A stretch of DNA of 64,000 nucleotides from Arthrobacter sp. V1I9. Its GTDB lineage: Bacteria > Actinomycetota > Actinomycetes > Actinomycetales > Micrococcaceae. Position 1 is the stretch's first letter. Each line of letters starts with the position of its first letter. Both the position numbers and the translations under genes were made by a program. The notes beneath the pieces are model-generated. The model saw only the letters and a list, made by a program, of their open reading frames with translations. It was not told the DNA's origin and did not search any database. Below are positions 1-8,182 of the stretch, in pieces. The stretch lies in assembly GCF_030817075.1 (NCBI RefSeq), contig NZ_JAUSYU010000001.1, forward strand, positions 682,001 to 746,000, written 5' to 3'.

Positions 1-887
1 GAGGATGCCTGTGCTTCGGCCACGAGGCGTTGGATGCCGGCAAGGGCAGTGTCGTCGCCCACCGCATCCACGCGGACCCGCACGCTGTTGTCCGTGGCGA
101 CCGTCCCGGCCACCACGGCATCGCCTGGGGCCCGCAGTACCGTTTTGGATTCGCCGGTGATCATCGACTCGTCGAACTCAGCCTGCCCTTCCACTACGGT
201 GCCGTCGGCCGGCATGCGGGCGCCGGAGCGCACCAGGACCAGGTCGGCTGGCCGGAGTTCGGCGACGGACACGGTTTCGGTTCCGCTGTCCGTGATGCGT
301 TCTGCTTCATCGGGGAGCAGCGCGGCGAGGGCATCGAGTGCGCCCTGCGCGGAACCCAGCGCCCGCATCTCGATCCAGTGGCCCAGCAGCATGATGGCCA
401 CCAGCAACGCTAGCTCCCACCAGAAGTCCAGGTCGAAACCGCCCAGGCCGAGACTGGTGATCCAGGACGCCACAAATGCCACCGTGATGGCCATCGCGAT
501 CAGGAGCATCATGCCTGGCCGGCGGTCCTTCAGCTCCTGCAGCCCGCCCTTGAGGAACGGCTGGCCGCCATAGAGGAAGATCACCGTGCCCAGGACGGGC
601 GGGACCCAGGTGGAGCCGGGGAACATCGGGGCCATGTAGCCGAGGATGTGGCCCACCATGGGGCTGAAATAGACCACGGGGGCGGTCAACGCCAGCGTGA
701 GCCAGAACCTGTTCTTGAACATGGCCGTGCTGTGGCCGGCGTGCTGCCCGTGGGTGTGGACGGCATGGTCGTCGTCGTGATGGGTGTGGTGGGCGGGCGA
801 AGCTGCCCCCGCTTCGGTGAGGGTGGCACCTGGCGGGCTGTCGTCGTCGTGATGGTGCGTGTGGTGTTGGTGCTGATGGTCCTGCAT
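1..887 (-). CDS. Copper-type P1B ATPase, N-terminal part (runs off window)
   Basis: Heavy-metal P-type ATPase that would pump copper out of the cytoplasm across the membrane. Only the first 295 residues are in the window. The start ATG at 887 follows a strong AAGGAGGAACCA ribosome site. The N-terminus is very His/Asp-rich (residues 1-45) and has no CxxC metal-binding domain, which is typical of CopB-like pumps. Hydrophobic segments follow from about residue 55, and the actuator motif TGES is at residues 244-247. The phosphorylation DKTG and CPx motifs lie outside the window, so metal specificity rests on the His-rich start and on the copper-type operator upstream at 1292. It lies downstream of a broken CopZ-like gene on the same strand. 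Silver or another soft metal is also possible. Confidence 0.85.
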   Translation of the reverse strand, partial: MQDHQHQHHTHHHDDDSPPGATLTEAGAASPAHHTHHDDDHAVHTHGQHAGHSTAMFKNRFWLTLALTAPVVYFSPMVGHILGYMAPMFPGSTWVPPVLGTVIFLYGGQPFLKGGLQELKDRRPGMMLLIAMAITVAFVASWITSLGLGGFDLDFWWELALLVAIMLLGHWIEMRALGSAQGALDALAALLPDEAERITDSGTETVSVAELRPADLVLVRSGARMPADGTVVEGQAEFDESMITGESKTVLRAPGDAVVAGTVATDNSVRVRVDAVGDDTALAGIQRLVAEAQAS

Positions 888-939
888 TGGTTCCTCCTTG
901 GAGGACGGCCGTGGCCCGGCTTTGGAGCCCGGTGCAAAA

Positions 940-1060
940 GGTGAGAGAGGGTTGCCCGATTTGGAGCGAAAGGTGAGAGAGCGTCGCCCGATTTAGGGCG
1001 GAAGGTGAGCGAGCGTCGCCCAATTTAGGGCGAAAGGTGAGCGAGCGTCGGGGAGGGGGG
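940..1060. repeat. 32-bp tandem repeat array, about 4 units
   Basis: Four copies of GGTGAGMGAG begin at 940, 972, 1004 and 1036, an exact 32-bp period. The units diverge by a few bases and share the core GAGCGTCGCCC and TTTAGGGCG. The array lies between the copper ATPase start and the truncated CopZ-like frame, whose last codons are repeat sequence. A related array with the same 32-bp period lies in opposite orientation inside the M20 peptidase gene near 22.5 kb. There are no unique spacers, so this is not a CRISPR array. Confidence 0.85.
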
Positions 1061-1192
1061 TCCGTCGTCGGAAGTTACGACGGCGGCCGGCGGCTCGCCT
1101 GCCCTGGCCGACGGCGGGCAGCAGCTGCAGCCGGCAGCGGGGGCCAGGGGGAGGGGGGTGCGGGTTTCGATCTCCGGCATGTCAGTTTCCAT
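1025..1192 (-). pseudogene. CopZ-like copper chaperone, N-terminal remnant
   Basis: A 55-codon frame starting at 1192 (alternative ATG at 1180, 12 bases after AAGGA). Its first 40 residues, TRTPLPLAPAAGCSCCPPSA followed by an Ala-rich linker, resemble the leader of actinobacterial heavy-metal-associated domain proteins, which carry a CSCC-type motif before the domain. The ferredoxin-like domain with its CxxC copper site should follow but is missing. The frame instead runs into the 32-bp repeat and stops at 1025. Its position between a CsoR-type operator and a copper ATPase fits an ancestral copZ-copB operon. The family assignment comes from the leader only and is moderately secure. Confidence 0.5.
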
Positions 1193-1291
1193 TCCTTGGT
1201 GAAGGATCAATGGGCGCTGGGGTTGAACGGCTGTGAAAGGCGGTGCGGGGCACCTGCCGGGACATACCACTTCACTGACAACACCTGGAAA

Positions 1292-1310
1292 TATACCCCT
1301 AGGGGGTATA
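1292..1310. promoter_or_regulatory. CsoR-type copper operator
   Basis: A near-perfect palindrome, TATACCCCTAGGGGGTATA. It matches the G/C-tract palindrome flanked by TAT/ATA bound by CsoR-family Cu(I) repressors. It lies 100 bp upstream of the CopZ-like remnant and 405 bp upstream of the ATPase start, on the minus strand. It is the natural control site of this copper unit. No csoR gene is in the window. Confidence 0.75.
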
Positions 1311-1468
1311 CAAGTCAAGAGGCCGAGGAGGGTGTGGCCTTTCCGAGGTGCTGCATCTTGGCCATACTTGGATGAAAGGCAATGACGCCTTTGCCCGCGC
1401 GTGCAGGGCTGGAAGATGGACCGGAGGTGGCTCTTTGGCTGAATTGAGCGGCCCTTACACGTACTCAA

Positions 1469-2113
1469 GTGCGCTGGGTGACAATGAGTGCGTGGCGGGC
1501 CACATTCCACGTGGATCTGGACGGCTGGAAGATTGAATGGTCGGACGGCATGTTTGCGCTTCACGGGTACCGGCGCGGCGAAGTGGTTCCCACTATGGAG
1601 CTGCTGTATTCGCACAAGCACCCGGAGGACAGGCCCAGGTGCGAAGAGATCGTGGCGCAGGTTGCCAAAACCGGAGGCTACTTCTGCATGTACCACCGGA
1701 TCATCGACTCTCGGGGCCGGACGCGGCGGGTGCTGACATCCGGTGAGGCCATCACGGATACCGCTGGGAAGGTTACCGCTATGGAAGGGGTGGTGGTTGA
1801 CCTCACTACCACGCTGCAGCGCGAAACTGAGGAGAAAACCCGCGAAGCGGTGGCCGGCGCCACGTCAACCCGGAGTGTTATTGACCAGGCCCGGGGGATC
1901 CTGATGGGACAGCTGCACTTGGGCTCGGACGACGCCTTCCAGCTGCTGGTGAGCACCAGCAGCCACCGCAACGTCAAGCTGGTGGTGGTGGCCGCGGAGC
2001 TGGTGCAGCTGGCCAACTCTGCAGCTACGCGCCGCTACCTGAACGACGCCGTTGCTGCCATTGCCCAGGACGGCCGGTGGCGGGAAAACGGGCGGGGCAA
2101 GGTCGCGTCCTAG
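1469..2113 (+). CDS. PAS-ANTAR domain regulator (5' end probably frameshifted)
   Basis: A PAS fold (about residues 12-110, with WSDGMFALHGY and HKHPEDR) followed by an ANTAR RNA-binding domain (about 125-185, with the helix VIDQARGILMGQL). Such proteins sense a signal through PAS and act as antiterminators in the cytoplasm. The called start is GTG 1469. An in-frame ATG is at 1484. The natural N-terminus seems to lie in another frame: from TTG 1435, seven bases after GGAGG, the frame reads LSGPYTYSSALGDNECVAG. Removing one C near 1500 would join it to TFHVDLDGW. The gene converges with and overlaps the lipoprotein gene by 4 bp. Confidence 0.8.
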   Translation: MRWVTMSAWRATFHVDLDGWKIEWSDGMFALHGYRRGEVVPTMELLYSHKHPEDRPRCEEIVAQVAKTGGYFCMYHRIIDSRGRTRRVLTSGEAITDTAGKVTAMEGVVVDLTTTLQRETEEKTREAVAGATSTRSVIDQARGILMGQLHLGSDDAFQLLVSTSSHRNVKLVVVAAELVQLANSAATRRYLNDAVAAIAQDGRWRENGRGKVAS

Positions 2114-2742
2114 TGATGCTCCACCCAGCACGCCAAGATAGTGGTGGACAGCTGGTACGCGAGGGCGTTCCGGGTGATAACGTCCGGGCCCAGGGTTTCC
2201 GGCAGTCCCGAGGCATCCACCTGCAGCACGAAGTTGTCCTTCTGGAAAACCGCCGCTCCGTCCGCCGTTTCGTAAGCAGGGAATCCCAGGTTGGCCAAGC
2301 CCTTTAGCGGCTTGGCGTCCGCTGCGAGTGCCTGCATGGCGTCGAAGTACCTCAGCGCAGTGGCTTGGTCTGCAGCTTCCTTCACGGAGATTTCCAGCGC
2401 ACCTTCGTCCAGGTGGTAGATACAGGTAAAGGTGCTGTCCGCCCAATTGTTTATGGTGTGCGGGTCTTCGCTCAGCTCCAGGATGGAAGTTAGCCTGTCC
2501 ATCGGCTGGTCCCCGCACACCATCTTCGCGGCTTCGCTGGGGCCCTTGGCGGAAGGGCGGGGGGAGGATGCGCCGCCGCCGTGATGGCCGCCGGTATGGC
2601 TGGGTGACTGTGATGCGGCAGGGGAGGATGTAGCGTCCGACGCCGGCACGTCAGCCGTTGCTACGGACCCCGCCGCCGCGCAGCCGGAGAGCAGCAGGGA
2701 CGAGAGTGCCAGCGAGGCCAGCAGGGGACTGCGGTTTTTCAT
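2110..2742 (-). CDS. Secreted lipoprotein of unknown function
   Basis: 210 residues with a lipoprotein signal peptide. A hydrophobic stretch ends in the lipobox LLLSGCAA, with the lipidated Cys near residue 21. A Ser/Ala/Pro/His-rich linker runs to about residue 65 and is followed by a folded domain with three cysteines, including FTCIYHL. It should be anchored on the outer face of the membrane. I do not recognise the domain. It resembles small actinobacterial lipoproteins of the DUF3558 type only in layout. It is followed downstream by the convergent PAS-ANTAR gene. Confidence 0.75.
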   Translation of the reverse strand: MKNRSPLLASLALSSLLLSGCAAAGSVATADVPASDATSSPAASQSPSHTGGHHGGGASSPRPSAKGPSEAAKMVCGDQPMDRLTSILELSEDPHTINNWADSTFTCIYHLDEGALEISVKEAADQATALRYFDAMQALAADAKPLKGLANLGFPAYETADGAAVFQKDNFVLQVDASGLPETLGPDVITRNALAYQLSTTILACWVEHH

Positions 2743-2839
2743 GGCGCTTCCGTCCTGGCCGCTCCGTCTTCCGGAGTCAGCGGCCGCTTGGTAAAACTCG
2801 GTGTTCGGGCGAAACGTGGTGTCCGGCCGAGGAGCAGGA

Positions 2840-3538
2840 TCAGGCTTTGAGCTTCGCGTAGATCACGTAGTTGTCGTCGAAGAGCCCGGTGGCTGGGTCG
2901 TAGCCATCGCACGTGATAAGCCGCAGCTCGGACCCGGGAGTATTTCCGTAGACCTTCAGCGTGGGGAAACTGTCCTTGCTGTACAGCTCGCCGCGGTCAA
3001 CGGTGAACACGGCGATGCTGCCGTCTGTCCTGGAGACGTTGATTTCGGTTCCGGGAGTGAGCTGGCGGAGATCTTTGAAGACGCCCCCGCGTCCGTTGGG
3101 TGAGTTGACGTGGCCCAGCATGACGGATGGTCCGCGTTCGCCGGGGGTGGGTGACCCGTTGTACCAGCTGGCGGGGGCACCGTTGCCGTCGTCCTGCGGT
3201 ACTTCCAGGGAGCCGTTTTCCCGCAGGCCAAGCTTCAGGAGTTCGGTCCGTACGCCGATGGCAGGAATTTCCAGGGCCACGGGCTCGGACCGGGACAGGA
3301 CTGCCGGTTTTGCAGCAGCAGGCGCGGCGGCAGCGGGGGAAGCTGCCGACGGCGCTGCGGAACTTGGCGGGTCCGAGGTAGCCGCCGCGGAAGGCGTGGC
3401 GGAAGCGGAAGGCGGGGAGCCGGCGTCAGGCGTGTTGTTGCTGCCGGCGCCGCAGCCGCTCAAGGCTAAGGTGAGCAGAAGCCCGGCCGCAGTGGAGGCC
3501 AGCAGGCCCCCGCGGCGGCCGGAATTCGTACCAATCAC
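2840..3538 (-). CDS. Class F sortase
   Basis: 232 residues. The N-terminal lipobox-like segment LALSGCGAG is followed by a long Ala/Ser/Pro linker (about 30-80) and a sortase domain from about residue 90. The catalytic His is in MLGHVNSP and the catalytic Cys in RLITCDGYD near the C-terminus. Class F sortases are membrane-tethered transpeptidases that cut LPxTG-like signals and join surface proteins to the wall. The gene lies 24 bp downstream of a secreted CHRD protein on the same strand, which may be its substrate. The combination with a lipobox in place of a plain transmembrane anchor is visible here but not unusual for the class. Confidence 0.85.
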   Translation of the reverse strand: MIGTNSGRRGGLLASTAAGLLLTLALSGCGAGSNNTPDAGSPPSASATPSAAATSDPPSSAAPSAASPAAAAPAAAKPAVLSRSEPVALEIPAIGVRTELLKLGLRENGSLEVPQDDGNGAPASWYNGSPTPGERGPSVMLGHVNSPNGRGGVFKDLRQLTPGTEINVSRTDGSIAVFTVDRGELYSKDSFPTLKVYGNTPGSELRLITCDGYDPATGLFDDNYVIYAKLKA

Positions 3539-3562
3539 AATGGTGATCCAGTCAGCCGGTGC

Positions 3563-4339
3563 TTAGGCTGCTGCGCCGGCGGTACGGCGGCGGACGGCGT
3601 AGGCGCCGCCAGCGAGGGCAATCAGGGCCAGGCCGCTGCCCACGGCGAGGGCTCCGGTGTCGGTACCGGTTTCGGTAGCGACGCCGGTGTCAGCGCCGCC
3701 TGCCGGCATCTGCATCTGCCCGGCCGTCAACGTCCCGCACAGGGCAGGCGAAGTTGCGGCGAGCGGAAGGGTGGGCGCAAGATCGCTCTTTGCTGCCTGT
3801 CCGGCCGCGCTCAGGGTTGCGGGGTCAAGGCCGTGGACCACCACCACCGCGGTGCCGGCTTCGAGGGCGGCCTTGGTTTCGGCGTTCAGTTCGAACGTGC
3901 GGTCAACGGTGTAAGCCGCCCCCTGGCCACCGACCTTGAGGTCGAGACCCGCTGCGGGGCTGGTGTCGCCGCTGGTGGACAGGGTGGTGACGATGCCGCC
4001 GTAGGAGGGGGCACCTTCGGTCGTGGAGATGACCTGGTCGCCGTCCTTGTCCGCCGAAGGGGCGGGGCAAACTCCCTGGGCTCCACCGTGGATGTGCTGG
4101 ACGTGCGGGTACGGGGCGTCCATGAACGTGGCGGGCATACCCGAAACGTTCAGGACAACGTGTGCCTGGTTGCCGGTGACATCAACAGTGATGGTGCCCG
4201 AGCCGGCGCTGCCGTTGAGCTGGCTGAGCGTGGACTGGTAGTGGTCGGCGCCGTCGTGGGCCATGGCAGGGGCAGTCGAAAGGGCAAGGGCTCCCAGAGC
4301 GAGGGTGGGAACAGCCATAAGGCGGAGTGTCTTGTTCAT
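3563..4339 (-). CDS. CHRD-domain surface protein
   Basis: 258 residues. The signal peptide is cleaved after about APAMA (27). A CHRD (chordin-like) domain covers about 30-200, with the motifs VQHIHGGAQG and VVVHGLDP. A Gly/Thr/Ala linker follows, then a C-terminal transmembrane helix and an RRR tail. That C-terminal arrangement is typical of sorted wall proteins, although no clean LPxTG is visible; TGTDTGALA precedes the helix. With the class F sortase next downstream, the two probably form an operon. The function of bacterial CHRD domains is unknown. Confidence 0.85.
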   Translation of the reverse strand: MNKTLRLMAVPTLALGALALSTAPAMAHDGADHYQSTLSQLNGSAGSGTITVDVTGNQAHVVLNVSGMPATFMDAPYPHVQHIHGGAQGVCPAPSADKDGDQVISTTEGAPSYGGIVTTLSTSGDTSPAAGLDLKVGGQGAAYTVDRTFELNAETKAALEAGTAVVVVHGLDPATLSAAGQAAKSDLAPTLPLAATSPALCGTLTAGQMQMPAGGADTGVATETGTDTGALAVGSGLALIALAGGAYAVRRRTAGAAA

Positions 4340-4575
4340 CGGAAAGCAGTCTCCTCATACAAGTGACGTTGTCGTCCCAGGTGAGGGACATAGGCACTTC
4401 GCTGCTGCTCCCGGCCTGGATGGGTGTCATCGTGAACCGGGCCACATGCTGGTGGCTGGCCCGGCTGCAACGAAGCGATAAGCAGAAGAGGAAGCTGAGC
4501 ACGTAGTATGGATCGAAGGTGCGCCGGGAAGTCTGGTCGGCATATATTTGCCGACCCCGGATTTGAGGATGCTTG

Positions 4576-5916
4576 ATGAGCCCAACGCCCCCACCCAATC
4601 GAACCCGCTCCACCATTTTCGGCCGCGGCAGCTACGCCGAAGCCCTGCGGATCGGCGAGATCCTGCGCAAGGAGACCGTTGGCGGTGCCCTGCTGGTTGC
4701 GGCGGCGCTGATCGCCCTGGTGTGGGCCAACTCTCCGGCTTCGGACAGTTATTTTGCCTTGCGGGACTTCAAAATTGGCTACGAGCCGTGGCACCTGAAC
4801 CTCAGTTTGGGGGCCTGGGCTGCCGACGGGTTGCTGGCGATCTTCTTCTTCCTGGTGGGCCTGGAGCTCAAGCGGGAGTTCGTTGCGGGCGACCTTCGGC
4901 AGCTGAACAAGTCCATCGTTCCGGTGGCTGCCGCAGCGGGCGGCGTGGTAGTCCCGGCGCTGATCTATGTGGCCATCAACCTGACCAGCCCGGAGACCCT
5001 GCGCGGCTGGGCTATCCCCACTGCCACGGACATCGCCTTCGCGGTGGCGGTCCTGGCTATCATCGGCTCGCACCTGCCCAGCGCGCTGCGGATCTTCCTG
5101 CTGACGCTGGCTGTAGTCGATGACCTTATTGCCATCAGCATCATCGCGTTCTTCTATACCAGCGACCTGCACGTCATGCCGCTGCTACTGGCACTCATCC
5201 CGCTGGCGCTCTACGCCTTCCTGGCGCATAGATTCCGATACTTCTTCGGCATGAAAGCCCCGGCGGCCTGGATCATCCTGCTGCCGCTCGGGGTGGTCAC
5301 GTGGGCGCTGGTCCACGCCTCCGGAATTCACGCCACTGTGGCCGGAGTGCTGCTGGGCTTCGCCATCCCCGTCATCCGCTCGCAGGCGGCCGGCGGCCCC
5401 GACGCAGGACCGGGACTGGCCGAAATCTTCGAACACCGCTTCCGGCCTATTTCTGCTGGCATTGCAGTGCCGGTCTTCGCCTTCTTCTCCGCGGGCGTGG
5501 CCGTGGGCGGACTGGAAGGATTCGCCTCCGCCCTGGCCGATCCTGTGGCTTTGGGCATCATCGTGGCCCTGGTGCTCGGAAAGCCTATTGGCATCATGGG
5601 CACCACCTGGCTGCTGACGAAAACCAGCAGGGCTGAGCTGGACAAGTCTTTCAAGTGGATCGATGTCTTTGGTGTGTCCCTCCTGGCAGGCATCGGATTC
5701 ACGGTGTCCCTGCTGGTGGCCGAACTCAGCTTCGGTCAGGGCAGCCTGCACGACGACCACGCCAAAGTCGGCATCCTGACCGCCTCATTGCTGGCCGCGC
5801 TGCTGGCCACGGCCGTGCTCCGGGCCAGGAACCGCCAATACCGGGCGGCGGAGGAAGTCGAGAAAGTGGACGCAGATGAGGACGGCATCCCGGACGTCTA
5901 CCAGGACCGCAGCTAG
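4576..5916 (+). CDS. nhaA: Na+/H+ antiporter NhaA
   Basis: 446 residues, about the usual length for actinobacterial NhaA, with 11-12 hydrophobic segments. The antiporter core is recognisable: [24 protein letters not shown] and [10 protein letters not shown], the last with the paired aspartates that bind Na+ and H+. It exchanges cytoplasmic Na+ for external protons for pH and salt homeostasis. ATG 4576 is chosen because GAGGA lies 6 bases upstream; a TTG at 4573 adds one residue. The C-terminus is acidic ([10 protein letters not shown]). It is monocistronic and ends before a strong hairpin. Confidence 0.95.
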   Translation: MSPTPPPNRTRSTIFGRGSYAEALRIGEILRKETVGGALLVAAALIALVWANSPASDSYFALRDFKIGYEPWHLNLSLGAWAADGLLAIFFFLVGLELKREFVAGDLRQLNKSIVPVAAAAGGVVVPALIYVAINLTSPETLRGWAIPTATDIAFAVAVLAIIGSHLPSALRIFLLTLAVVDDLIAISIIAFFYTSDLHVMPLLLALIPLALYAFLAHRFRYFFGMKAPAAWIILLPLGVVTWALVHASGIHATVAGVLLGFAIPVIRSQAAGGPDAGPGLAEIFEHRFRPISAGIAVPVFAFFSAGVAVGGLEGFASALADPVALGIIVALVLGKPIGIMGTTWLLTKTSRAELDKSFKWIDVFGVSLLAGIGFTVSLLVAELSFGQGSLHDDHAKVGILTASLLAALLATAVLRARNRQYRAAEEVEKVDADEDGIPDVYQDRS

Positions 5917-5975
5917 GGCACCCCAGCAAGCGGCCGACGTCGGGCTGTCACCGCAGACGCTTGGCCCACCTGACG

Positions 5976-6017
5976 CAACAGGCCCCCGGGAAGTTCCAGG
6001 GGGCCTGCTGCATTTTG
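5976..6017 (+). terminator. Terminator after nhaA
   Basis: Inverted repeat CAGGCCCCC (5979-5987) and GGGGGCCTG (5999-6007) with an 11-base loop, followed by CTGCATTTTG. It lies 60 bp past the nhaA stop and could serve both converging genes. Confidence 0.8.
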
Positions 6018-6064
6018 TCCGGCCGGGCTGGCGGCCCGCAAATCCTGCAGGCAGCCCAACGAGA

Positions 6065-6328
6065 TTAGCGGCGCACTGACTTCCGGCGCCCGGCAACTGC
6101 TTCCGCGGTGCCCACCAGGAGCACCGACGCGATGACAGCCACGATGAAGCCCAGGAAGTTCAGTTCAAAGATGTTTCCGGTGCCCAGGAGCGAAGCCACA
6201 ACGCCGCCGATCACCGAACCGACAAGGCCCAGCAGCAACGTGGCGAGCAGGCCCAGGTTCTGCTTGCCCGGCTTGATGAGGCGGGCAAGTGCGCCGATAA
6301 CCAGGCCGGCAACGATGAATCCAATCAC
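6065..6328 (-). CDS. GlsB/YeaQ/YmgE-family small membrane protein
   Basis: 87 residues with three hydrophobic segments rich in Gly, including the family pattern GALARLIKPGKQ and LLGLVGSVIGG. Members are called transglycosylase-associated or stress-response membrane proteins; their molecular role is not established. GTG 6328 is chosen because AAGGAG lies exactly 6 bases upstream, although the frame stays open to 6355. It is monocistronic and converges with nhaA. Confidence 0.9.
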   Translation of the reverse strand: MIGFIVAGLVIGALARLIKPGKQNLGLLATLLLGLVGSVIGGVVASLLGTGNIFELNFLGFIVAVIASVLLVGTAEAVAGRRKSVRR

Positions 6329-6454
6329 GGTGTGCTCCTTCGTGGTTGTGGGCATATGCGCCCGAACTTCCGCGGTGGTTCCGCATCAAACTCATTCTAT
6401 GCACGGCCGCCTGCTGGCCGGCTTGAACGCCGCCCGCCCGCACGCCAGACCTTC

Positions 6455-6679
6455 TCAGGCTGTGGCCAGCGGCTGCGCCGATGCCTCCACGTGCCGGATC
6501 TCCAGCGCCTCCGGATCGAGCAGCTTCCGCGCGCCGGTCCTCGCGTCGAGGATCCAGAACAGTTCCAGGGCGGGTACCACGTCGGTCACCCGCCCCCGGT
6601 GGAACAGCTTGCCGTTGTGCCACGCCTCAATCTGGTCGCCGATACGAAGCTGGGCGGTCAATACTTTTTGTGCCTCCAT
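6455..6679 (-). CDS. Small conserved hypothetical protein
   Basis: 74 residues, soluble, with alternating beta-like segments (IGDQIEAWHNGKLFHRGRVTD) that suggest a small barrel. No cysteines, signal peptide or known motif. An AGGAGGCATCGC-type ribosome site precedes ATG 6679. It stands alone between a GlsB-like gene and an MBL-fold hydrolase. Function unknown. Confidence 0.7.
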   Translation of the reverse strand: MEAQKVLTAQLRIGDQIEAWHNGKLFHRGRVTDVVPALELFWILDARTGARKLLDPEALEIRHVEASAQPLATA

Positions 6680-6811
6680 GATGCGATGCCTCCTGCTGTT
6701 GTATCCCCGTACCCACAGCTTGCCCCGCCGAGGTTGCTGAAATGTTTCAACAGGGTGATTTTTCTGTGTCAGCAGCCAGGAATCACGACGGCGGGGCTTC
6801 GCCCAGCCAGG

Positions 6812-7582
6812 TCAGGAGGCTGCCTCGCGCCGGGCTGCTGCCACTGCCTCCTCGATGCCGCCCGTCCAGGGTTCGCCGTGCCCGGGCAGGACCAGGGAAG
6901 CGCCGGTCCGTGCCAGTTGCGTCAGGGTGTCCAGGTTCTGCCGGCTGTCCATGGTGGCGGCCCCCGCCACAATGCGCGGCCCGGTCCGTCCTGAATACGG
7001 GTCCAGCGTCACCAACGCATCCCCGCTGAACAGCACGTCCCGGTCCCGCAGGTACAGCCCGCAGTGGCCGGCGGTGTGCCCGGGGGAGAACACCACCTCG
7101 GGCTGCCCCGGCACCGGCAGGGTGCCAAGTCCAGCGGGAAACAGGGACAGGTCATCAACGCCCTTCACCCGCAACGCGCCCGCCTTGGTCATCCGGGCCA
7201 GCACGGGCAGGCCGCCGGGGTGGGAGAGCGAGAAGATAAAGCGGGACTTCTCGTGCTGGTACCGGTAGGGGTGCCGGGCGATGAAGGAGTCACCGCCATG
7301 CACCCAGACGGGGATCCTGAACTCCGTGTGCAGCCGGTGCGCCAGGCCCAGGTGGTCGAAGTGCGCGTGCGTGAGCACCACCGCCCTGATGTCGCCCACG
7401 GCATGTCCCAGCCCCCGGACCGATTCCTCCAGCGTCTTCCACATCGCCGGCAGCCCGGAGTCCACCAGGGTCAGCCCGTCGGGGCTCTCCACCAGATAGA
7501 AGTTGACGAAGGCTTCTGAGACACAGTGGACGCCGTCCGCCACCGTGGTGAAGGACGCCTTGCCCGAGGTAGCCTGCGTCAT
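6812..7582 (-). CDS. MBL-fold metallo-hydrolase
   Basis: 256 residues with the complete metallo-beta-lactamase fold signature: the zinc motif THAHFDHLG, later PGHTAGHCG, GDALVTLD and the final VLPGHGEPW. It probably hydrolyses a thioester, lactone or similar ester in the cytoplasm; glyoxalase II- or quorum-lactonase-type activity cannot be told apart from sequence alone. ATG 7582 overlaps the stop of the upstream gene as ATGA, so it is the third gene of the operon begun by the dehydrogenase at 9331. Confidence 0.9.
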   Translation of the reverse strand: MTQATSGKASFTTVADGVHCVSEAFVNFYLVESPDGLTLVDSGLPAMWKTLEESVRGLGHAVGDIRAVVLTHAHFDHLGLAHRLHTEFRIPVWVHGGDSFIARHPYRYQHEKSRFIFSLSHPGGLPVLARMTKAGALRVKGVDDLSLFPAGLGTLPVPGQPEVVFSPGHTAGHCGLYLRDRDVLFSGDALVTLDPYSGRTGPRIVAGAATMDSRQNLDTLTQLARTGASLVLPGHGEPWTGGIEEAVAAARREAAS

Positions 7583-8169
7583 TTCCGCCCCGCCGCCCGC
7601 CGCAGCGCCCGCACCGCGGCAACGCCACCCAGACCGGCAAGCACCCACGGCCCGCCCACCACAATCGGATCGATCCACTGGTGGTTAACGTCGGCCCGTT
7701 TCTTCCCGAGCCGGGAGCTCAGGCCGTGCCGGGAAAACTCGCTGAGGACTCCCGTCTCGGTCACAGGGTTGTCCGGGCGCACGGTGGCCAGCGAGGCGAG
7801 GTGGTGCTCCCACGCGTCCACCCTGTCAGCGGCGATCAGCAGCAGCCAGTGCGCGGCCCTGCCCTCGCTGAACCTGGCGTAGGCGTACTTCCGGATGGCC
7901 CCCGAGACTCCGGCAGGAGGGGTCGACGTACCGAAAACCGGGGTCACGAAAGCGTGTTCGATGGACCGCTCCCGGGGCCACTCCTCGTTCTGGCGTTCGG
8001 GGAAGTCCCAGTGCGCGCCGGTCTCGATGCCCGGCTGCTCGCGGGGGAAGGAGGGCCGGTCCGCCGGGTCGAGGTCCGCGCCCCATCCCGGGATGCGCCC
8101 CCGCAGCTCCTCCTTGGACTCCTTCAAGCCAGGCTTGCCGGCGGTGTAAGGCGTTGGTATCTCAGCCAT
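7579..8169 (-). CDS. Hypothetical protein of the dehydrogenase operon
   Basis: 196 residues. The N-terminus is polar, charged and Trp/Pro-rich, the middle is likely folded (AHWLLLIAADRVDAWEHHLA), and the C-terminal hydrophobic segment (IVVGGPWVLAGLGGVAAV) with a basic tail suggests membrane attachment. ATG 8169 follows GAGAGGAAGGG, so the 30 codons before it are not used. It lies 13 bp after the dehydrogenase and overlaps the MBL-fold gene by 4 bp, so all three are likely co-translated. I do not recognise the family. Confidence 0.75.
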   Translation of the reverse strand: MAEIPTPYTAGKPGLKESKEELRGRIPGWGADLDPADRPSFPREQPGIETGAHWDFPERQNEEWPRERSIEHAFVTPVFGTSTPPAGVSGAIRKYAYARFSEGRAAHWLLLIAADRVDAWEHHLASLATVRPDNPVTETGVLSEFSRHGLSSRLGKKRADVNHQWIDPIVVGGPWVLAGLGGVAAVRALRRAAGRK

Positions 8170-8182
8170 GATGCCCTTCCTC

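Noticed and set aside
940..1060. CRISPR-like array
   Set aside because: The 32-bp units are contiguous and homologous over their full length, with no variable spacers and no cas genes nearby.
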